NCBI GenBank assembly: GCA_947631955.1
Contig: CANRNJ010000015.1
Coordinates: forward strand, 22,854 to 86,853
DNA: 64,000 nt
DNA from: an uncultured Lachnospiraceae bacterium
Lineage (GTDB): Bacteria > Bacillota > Clostridia > Lachnospirales > Lachnospiraceae
Direction of reading: 5' to 3'
This document shows, one piece after another, positions 59,336 to 64,000 of this stretch. The notes beneath the pieces were generated by a model that was not told the DNA's origin, did no database searches, and worked only from the letters and a program-made list of their open reading frames with translations. A program made the translations under genes and the position numbers. The stretch's first letter is position 1. Every line of letters begins with the position of its first letter.

Positions 59336-60103
59336 TCAGCGGCCTCCCTCCTCCAATCTCTCCAGCGCCTCAGCCACGCCCCGAACTATCTCCGAATCCT
59401 CCGGCAGATAGAAGACATTCTGCCCGGTGATATCAAAAGTTGACAGCTTTTCGTCCGGCCCGATGCAGGCCAGTACGTCAAGATCCCCCAGATCCATATA
59501 CTGTCTGACCGATTCGTCCGGTATACGGTTGATGATGACCCCGGCCTTTTCGTACATCACCAGTTCATCCGCCACTTTCTTGATGGTCTGCACCACCTGC
59601 GTTCCTTTGCGGCTGGCGTCCGTTACCAGGACCAGATGCGTGACTTTCTCCATCACCCTCCGGTTGATCTGTTCAATGCCCGCTTCGCCGTCGATCACGA
59701 TATAATCAAAACTGTCCGCAAGTATGGCAATGACTTCTTTCAGATAAGAATTGATCTTGCAGTAGCATCCCGCGCTTTCCGGGCGGCCGACGGCTATAAA
59801 AGAGAATCCGTCCGTTTCCACCATAGCATCAAAAATATGATATTTCGCCTCGCCCAGCAGTTCCGTGACGCTCCGCGTATCATGATCCTCCACAGACGCG
59901 ATGATCTTCTTGCGGATATCGTCGATCGTCATGGTCACTTCGACGCCCAATGCCGTAGACAGACCCACCGCCGGATCCGCATCGATGGCCAATATCTTCT
60001 TGTCAGGATATTTTCCCGCCAACAGCTTGACCATGACCGCCGCAATAGAGGTCTTGCCTACCCCGCCCTTTCCGGCCACCGCCACAATCTTTGACCGCTC
60101 CAT
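59336..60103 (-). CDS. CooC-like P-loop ATPase
   Basis: MinD/ParA-type ATPase of the CooC group, which inserts nickel or matures CO dehydrogenase and related Fe-S enzymes. The 255-residue protein has the deviant Walker A VAGKGGVGKTSIAAVMVKLL (about 9-28), KKILAIDADPAVGLSTALG, and the Walker B-like FDYIVIDGEAGIEQINR. AAGGAGG precedes the ATG. It lies upstream of the dehydratase operon across a 218-base gap in the same direction. Its target here may be the dehydratase or the CdhC-like protein. Confidence 0.9.
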   Translation of the reverse strand: MERSKIVAVAGKGGVGKTSIAAVMVKLLAGKYPDKKILAIDADPAVGLSTALGVEVTMTIDDIRKKIIASVEDHDTRSVTELLGEAKYHIFDAMVETDGFSFIAVGRPESAGCYCKINSYLKEVIAILADSFDYIVIDGEAGIEQINRRVMEKVTHLVLVTDASRKGTQVVQTIKKVADELVMYEKAGVIINRIPDESVRQYMDLGDLDVLACIGPDEKLSTFDITGQNVFYLPEDSEIVRGVAEALERLEEGGR

Positions 60104-60160
60104 ACGATACGCCTCCTTATCTTATACAATACCATGCGCGGCCGCCGCCGCACAATACGA

Positions 60161-60199
60161 AACAAGAAAATCCCCCCTGCCATCATAGCAAGGGGGATT
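60161..60199 (-). terminator. Terminator of the ABC transporter operon
   Basis: Minus-strand hairpin with arms AATCCCCC/GGGGGATT, followed by TTCTTGTTTC. It lies directly after the substrate-binding protein gene. Confidence 0.8.
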
Positions 60200-60220
60200 C
60201 CAAAAATCAATTACTTCTTA

Positions 60221-61822
60221 TTACTGTGCTTTCCAAGCGTCGTACTGAGATACGAACTCGTTGTAAACATCCTGGAAACCAGCCTCATTCAGAGCTGCAT
60301 AGTAAGCATCGATCGTAGACTCTACATCAGCAGCCGGAATACCGCCGTTCTCAAGCGGGAAGCCGTACTCTTCAAATACTGCCTGACATGCGCTGAACTG
60401 TGCAGCTACAGGAGTTTTGTCGAAACGGAAACCTGCTGCGCAGGATACGTTTGCACCACCGTTGAAGTCAACATACAGGTCTGCCTTGTTGTCAGGCTCG
60501 TTGTCCAGAGGTGTAACGATCGTAGCGGAAGCGGACTCCCACATGGAGTGGTTGTACTTGCCTGCGTCTGTCTGCGTTACATGACCGTTTGCATCGTAGT
60601 TGAAGTCTTCGCCCTCGATACCGAAGGTGTAGAGATCAGCCAGCTTGGAATCTGTGTAAAGAAGACCAAGGAAGTCGATACAAGCCTGTGCCTGCTCAGG
60701 TGTGCTGTTAGCTGTTACTGCATAGCAGGAACCAAGAGCGGATGTGGAGTGTGCCCATCTCTGGGTAGCAGGTGCCATAACGACATCCTGACCGTAACGA
60801 GAGTTAGCCTCGTCGTTGACCGGAATATCTGTCCACCATGAAATACCCCAATCCTGTGTCTGTGTTGTGGTATCTGTGGTTGTCTTGGTTACTTCATCCT
60901 CGGAGATGTAACCCTTCTCGCCCCACTCGCCCATCAGAGTACAGAACTCTTTGTACTCGTCGGTAAGGATCGTTTCAACAACGCTGTTCGAATCTCTGTC
61001 AACAGCTACCCAGTTAGAGGTGGCGTCAGCTGTGAAGAAATCGAATTTGTCGATGTACCATCTGTAGAACATAGCCGTCTTCTGGGACAGATAAGGATAT
61101 TTCAGGCCTTCAGACTTGCAGTCTTCCAGCATGGGCTCCAGATCTTTCAGTGTCTTAACGGAAGACATATCCCAACCGTACTTGTCAACCAGTTCCTTAC
61201 GAGCCATGAAATCATAGCCTTCTACGTTGTCCTTGTATACCGGTACGAAGTAGTTTCTGCCGTCATACTTGGTAGCTTCCCACTGTCCTTCGTCCATGGA
61301 CTCGTACAGAGGTGTGCCCGGAAGAAGATCCGTGATATCGTATGCTGCATTGTTAGCATACAGGTCGTTTGTTCCTACCGTACCCTGCCATGAAGCCGTC
61401 CAGAGAAGGTTGATCTCGTTGTTGGCCAGTGCAAGGTTAGCCTTATCAGCGTACTCACCGGAACCGATATCTGTCAGAACGATCTGAACATTGATCTTAT
61501 CCTTGATGTAGTCGTTGATCGCATCCTGTACCTTCTGAACCTGTGCGGAATCAGGAGTTGCTACGTTAAAGGATGCTCTTGTCAGGTTGATGGTTACGGC
61601 ATCGCCTGAAGCCGCACTATCGGTAGCTGCATCATCTGCTGCTGTGTCTGCTGCTGCGTCGTCAGCCGGTGCAGCATCGTCAGTTGACGTGTCTGCTGCT
61701 GCGTCTGTTGCCGTATCAGCTGCGGGCTCTGTCGTAGCAGCGTCGCCGCCGCCGCATCCAACAAGCATGGTTGCGGTCATTGCGCCTGCTAAAACAAGAG
61801 CCAAGAGTTTTTTGATTTTCAT
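60221..61822 (-). CDS. Extracellular solute-binding lipoprotein
   Basis: Binding protein of a CUT1-type ABC transporter. The 533-residue protein has a lipoprotein signal (KKLLALVLAGAMTATMLVGC; lipidated Cys23) and an Ala/Thr/Asp-rich linker (about 28-75), then two lobes typical of the LplA group that accompanies LplB and YtcP permeases. The C-terminal half includes VECGFRFDKTPV-like binding-protein sequence. It lies after the two permease genes with a 102-base gap, and a terminator follows it. The ligand is probably an oligosaccharide, but that is inferred. Confidence 0.92.
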   Translation of the reverse strand: MKIKKLLALVLAGAMTATMLVGCGGGDAATTEPAADTATDAAADTSTDDAAPADDAAADTAADDAATDSAASGDAVTINLTRASFNVATPDSAQVQKVQDAINDYIKDKINVQIVLTDIGSGEYADKANLALANNEINLLWTASWQGTVGTNDLYANNAAYDITDLLPGTPLYESMDEGQWEATKYDGRNYFVPVYKDNVEGYDFMARKELVDKYGWDMSSVKTLKDLEPMLEDCKSEGLKYPYLSQKTAMFYRWYIDKFDFFTADATSNWVAVDRDSNSVVETILTDEYKEFCTLMGEWGEKGYISEDEVTKTTTDTTTQTQDWGISWWTDIPVNDEANSRYGQDVVMAPATQRWAHSTSALGSCYAVTANSTPEQAQACIDFLGLLYTDSKLADLYTFGIEGEDFNYDANGHVTQTDAGKYNHSMWESASATIVTPLDNEPDNKADLYVDFNGGANVSCAAGFRFDKTPVAAQFSACQAVFEEYGFPLENGGIPAADVESTIDAYYAALNEAGFQDVYNEFVSQYDAWKAQ

Positions 61823-61924
61823 CGCTAAAAATCCTCCCTTGTTTTGATTTATTTCTAATCCGCCGCACTATTGCATTGGATCGAAACCAAAATGATTAAA
61901 CTGTAAGCTGAGGCTGTAAGTATA

Positions 61925-62857
61925 TCAGCCTTTTACGGAACCTACCGTAAGACCTTTTACAAAGTACTTCTGGAAGAACGGGTACACTACCATGATCGGT
62001 CCGATAACCACAAGCACCGTCGCCATCGTGGACGAATACTGCGGGATATTGCCGCCCATCGCCGCTCTCGCGGCCGCGGGAACGTTGGAGTTATTCAGCA
62101 GGAACTCGATACTCTTCTGAATATTTACCAACAATAACTGCAGCGGCTTCTTGCTGTCGGTGGTGATGTACAGCAATGCGTTCTGCCAGTCGTTCCAATA
62201 TGCGGTAGCCATCATGAAACCTACCGCCGCCAGTGAAGGCTTCAGGAGCGGAAGCGTGATCTGGAAGAAAGTGCGGTACTCGCCCGCGCCGTCGATCTTG
62301 GCCGCTTCCATCAGCTCGCTTGGGATGCTGTTGACGATATATGTCCTTAGGATAATGACATTCATAGTCGTCACGCACAACGGCAGGATCAAAAGCCATA
62401 AGCTGTCTTTCAGATGATAATAAGATGTAAAGATAATGTAACCTGATAACTGACCGCCGTTGAACAGCATCGGGATCAACAGGAACACGGATAAAAACTT
62501 TGCCAGTTTAAACTCCGGACGGCTGATCGCATAAGCAAACATACTCATGATGAGCAGTCCGAGGAACGTTCCGAATACGGTGACGAAGATCGTCACACCG
62601 TAGGAAGTCAAAAGCTGTTTGCCGTAACGGAGTACGGAATTGACACCCACCAGGGACCATTTCTCCGGGAAGAAACTGAAGCCGTTCTGTGTGATCGCTT
62701 TTTCATCCGTAAACGCCGCGATAAATACCAACAGGATCGGCAGTCCGCAGAACAGGGTGTACAGCAGAAGGAAGAAGCCTAAGATATACTGGCCAAGTCC
62801 TTTTTTCTCTTTCTTGGACGGCAGGAGATCCGCCGCGTTGCCTTTTCTTTTACTCAT
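61925..62857 (-). CDS. ABC transporter permease, YtcP/LplC type
   Basis: MalG-like permease of 310 residues with about six membrane segments, ending in the cytoplasmic stretch KYFVKGLTVGSVKG typical of the family. The EAA loop reads EAAKIDGAGEYRTFFQITLP (about 195-214). A basic N-terminal extension (MSKRKGNAADLLPSKKEKKG) precedes the first helix. It lies 71 bases downstream of the LplB-like permease. Confidence 0.94.
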   Translation of the reverse strand: MSKRKGNAADLLPSKKEKKGLGQYILGFFLLLYTLFCGLPILLVFIAAFTDEKAITQNGFSFFPEKWSLVGVNSVLRYGKQLLTSYGVTIFVTVFGTFLGLLIMSMFAYAISRPEFKLAKFLSVFLLIPMLFNGGQLSGYIIFTSYYHLKDSLWLLILPLCVTTMNVIILRTYIVNSIPSELMEAAKIDGAGEYRTFFQITLPLLKPSLAAVGFMMATAYWNDWQNALLYITTDSKKPLQLLLVNIQKSIEFLLNNSNVPAAARAAMGGNIPQYSSTMATVLVVIGPIMVVYPFFQKYFVKGLTVGSVKG

Positions 62858-62928
62858 TTTTATAACCCTCCCAACAAGTTAAATTCCTATCGGAACCAGC
62901 CTGAGGCGGCCGCTGAGCCGCTTCCCGG

Positions 62929-63834
62929 CTAGAACAGTGCGTTTTCCGGTGCGATCTTGCGGACCATGCCGTTGGCAAACAGCATCAGGAGCAGTCCTAC
63001 AACGGACTGGAAGAAGCTGGTCGCCGCAGTAAAGCCGAAGTTTGAACTCTTAAAGATCGCATTCAGCACATAGGAGTCGATAACCTGCGTGGTCGAATAC
63101 AGGATGCCGCTGTTTCTCGTTACCTGATAGAACAGACCCGTATCGGATCTCATGATGTTACCTACGGAAAGAAGCAGCATGACTGTGATCATCGGGATCA
63201 GCGCCGGAAGCGTGATGTGCCAGATCTGTTTCCACTTGTTCGCGCCGTCGATCTGCGCCGCTTCATACAACTCGGTGTCGATACCCGCTAACACCGACAT
63301 ATACAGAACGGAGCCGTAGCCTACGCTGTTCCAGATCTTGACGATCGTCAGGATCAGGGGCCATAACGACGCTGTGGAGTAGAACCGGGTCGTCATGCCG
63401 AACGTGTTGTTCAGGATACCGGTATCGGTGGAGATGAACGCATATACGATGAACTGTACCGCCGCATAAGAAATGAACACGGGGATGATCATGATCGTCT
63501 GCATCACCTTGGCCATCTTCTTAAATACGAACTGATCGATCGCGATCGCCAATACAACGTTTAAGAACGTTCCCACCGCTGTAAAAATGACGTAGTACAT
63601 GATCGTATTCTTGGTCATGTTAAAGAAAGTGCTCTTAGAGGCTATCAGGAACTTGAAGTTGTCAAGTCCGCACCACGGACTGCCCCAGATACCCTTCGAG
63701 AAGTCGAAGTTCTTAAACGCCATTACCAGACCGGCCATAGGGACATACATGATAAAGAACAGGATCAGGAATACCGGTAATGCCATGATCACATGCGCCC
63801 TATGCTTCCATGTGTTTTGAAAAAAACTTTTCAT
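62929..63834 (-). CDS. ABC transporter permease, LplB type
   Basis: MalF-like permease of 301 residues with about six membrane segments. The EAA loop is EAAQIDGANKWKQIWHITLP (about 193-212), which contacts the ATPase. AAAGGAGCG precedes the ATG. First of the three transporter genes visible; no ATPase gene lies in the window, as is usual for CUT1 systems that share a MsmK-type ATPase. The 63835-64000 stretch upstream shows no gene and probably holds the end of the leader. Confidence 0.94.
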   Translation of the reverse strand: MKSFFQNTWKHRAHVIMALPVFLILFFIMYVPMAGLVMAFKNFDFSKGIWGSPWCGLDNFKFLIASKSTFFNMTKNTIMYYVIFTAVGTFLNVVLAIAIDQFVFKKMAKVMQTIMIIPVFISYAAVQFIVYAFISTDTGILNNTFGMTTRFYSTASLWPLILTIVKIWNSVGYGSVLYMSVLAGIDTELYEAAQIDGANKWKQIWHITLPALIPMITVMLLLSVGNIMRSDTGLFYQVTRNSGILYSTTQVIDSYVLNAIFKSSNFGFTAATSFFQSVVGLLLMLFANGMVRKIAPENALF

Positions 63835-64000
63835 TTTGCCACGCTCCTTTTATTATTTTTATAACCGCGCCCTGCTTTCTGCCGCGGGCTCTTCTGACTG
63901 TCTTTTCCGGAAAGATCCTGCATCCGGCTGGCTCTGTAGGGAGTTCCTGCCCGGCCTGCGCTCTTGGCTGAATGGCGCCGCCTGTTTAATTCCTCCCTTT

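Noticed and set aside
59114..59411. Small frames on both strands containing similar peptides (RLQIP, CNLY)
   Set aside because: The likeness of the two strands follows from the 145-bp palindrome, not from coding.
54588..60103. A CODH/acetyl-CoA synthase locus
   Set aside because: CooC and a CdhC-like protein are present, but no CooS/CdhA, corrinoid or methyltransferase gene is seen; the core enzymes are of the dehydratase type.

Overview
The window looks like chromosomal DNA of a motile, Gram-positive gut- or rumen-type Lachnospiraceae (Clostridia). Evidence: strong AGGAGG-type ribosome binding sites, an L10 leader, a Gram-positive flagellar late operon (flgM-flgN-flgK-flgK-flgL-fliW-csrA, and flaG-fliD-fliS), 2-hydroxyacyl-CoA dehydratase genes, an LplB/YtcP-type sugar ABC transporter, and a Lachnospiraceae-style PD-(D/E)XK (Rpn) transposase gene. 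No rRNA, tRNA or CRISPR array was seen.

Layout. 1-7.1 kb (minus strand): rpmG-secE-nusG-rplK-rplA under one promoter, and rplJ-rplL under a separate promoter with an L10 leader. The two halves are pushed apart by about 3 kb holding capA, a hypothetical gene, a 5'-truncated GT8 gene and a hairpin repeat array. 7.1-8.6 kb: an orphan FliD-like gene. 8.7-10.3 kb: an acyl-CoA carboxyltransferase gene. 10.5-12.2 kb: a small accessory segment (hicA-like, hicB, Rpn nuclease) flanked by two related palindromes. 12.3-13.8 kb: HTH regulator plus glf. 14.1-28.8 kb: a large glycosyltransferase island (GT2-TPR, CgeB-like and DUF4422 enzymes, including fusions) that also carries a DtxR-like regulator and a diguanylate cyclase. 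28.9-30.5 kb: an XRE/ImmA-IrrE/PIN three-gene module. 30.7-47.3 kb: flagellin, the flaG-fliD-fliS operon and the flgM operon, interleaved with GT8 and CgeB-like glycosyltransferases. 47.4-54.3 kb: an alpha-galactoside operon (TetR, GT-B-like enzyme, GPH symporter, GH36, ROK kinase). 54.6-60.1 kb: a CooC / 2-hydroxyacyl-CoA dehydratase / activase / CdhC-like operon. 60.2-63.8 kb: a sugar or peptide ABC transporter (two permeases and a lipoprotein).

How it fits together. Three good sigma-28 promoters (TAAA-N15-NCCGATA) sit before flagellin, flaG and flgM. The flagellin leader carries a CsrA-type GGA hairpin and a GGA-containing Shine-Dalgarno, matching csrA-fliW in the same window. The many glycosyltransferases around flagellin and the cap genes suggest a flagellin or surface glycosylation system; this is inferred from context. 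The least conventional items are the GT2-TPR/CgeB-like glycosyltransferase set with its fusion protein, the CooC-dehydratase-CdhC-like operon with a 145-bp imperfect palindrome beside it, the XRE-ImmA-PIN module, and the paired TetR operators.
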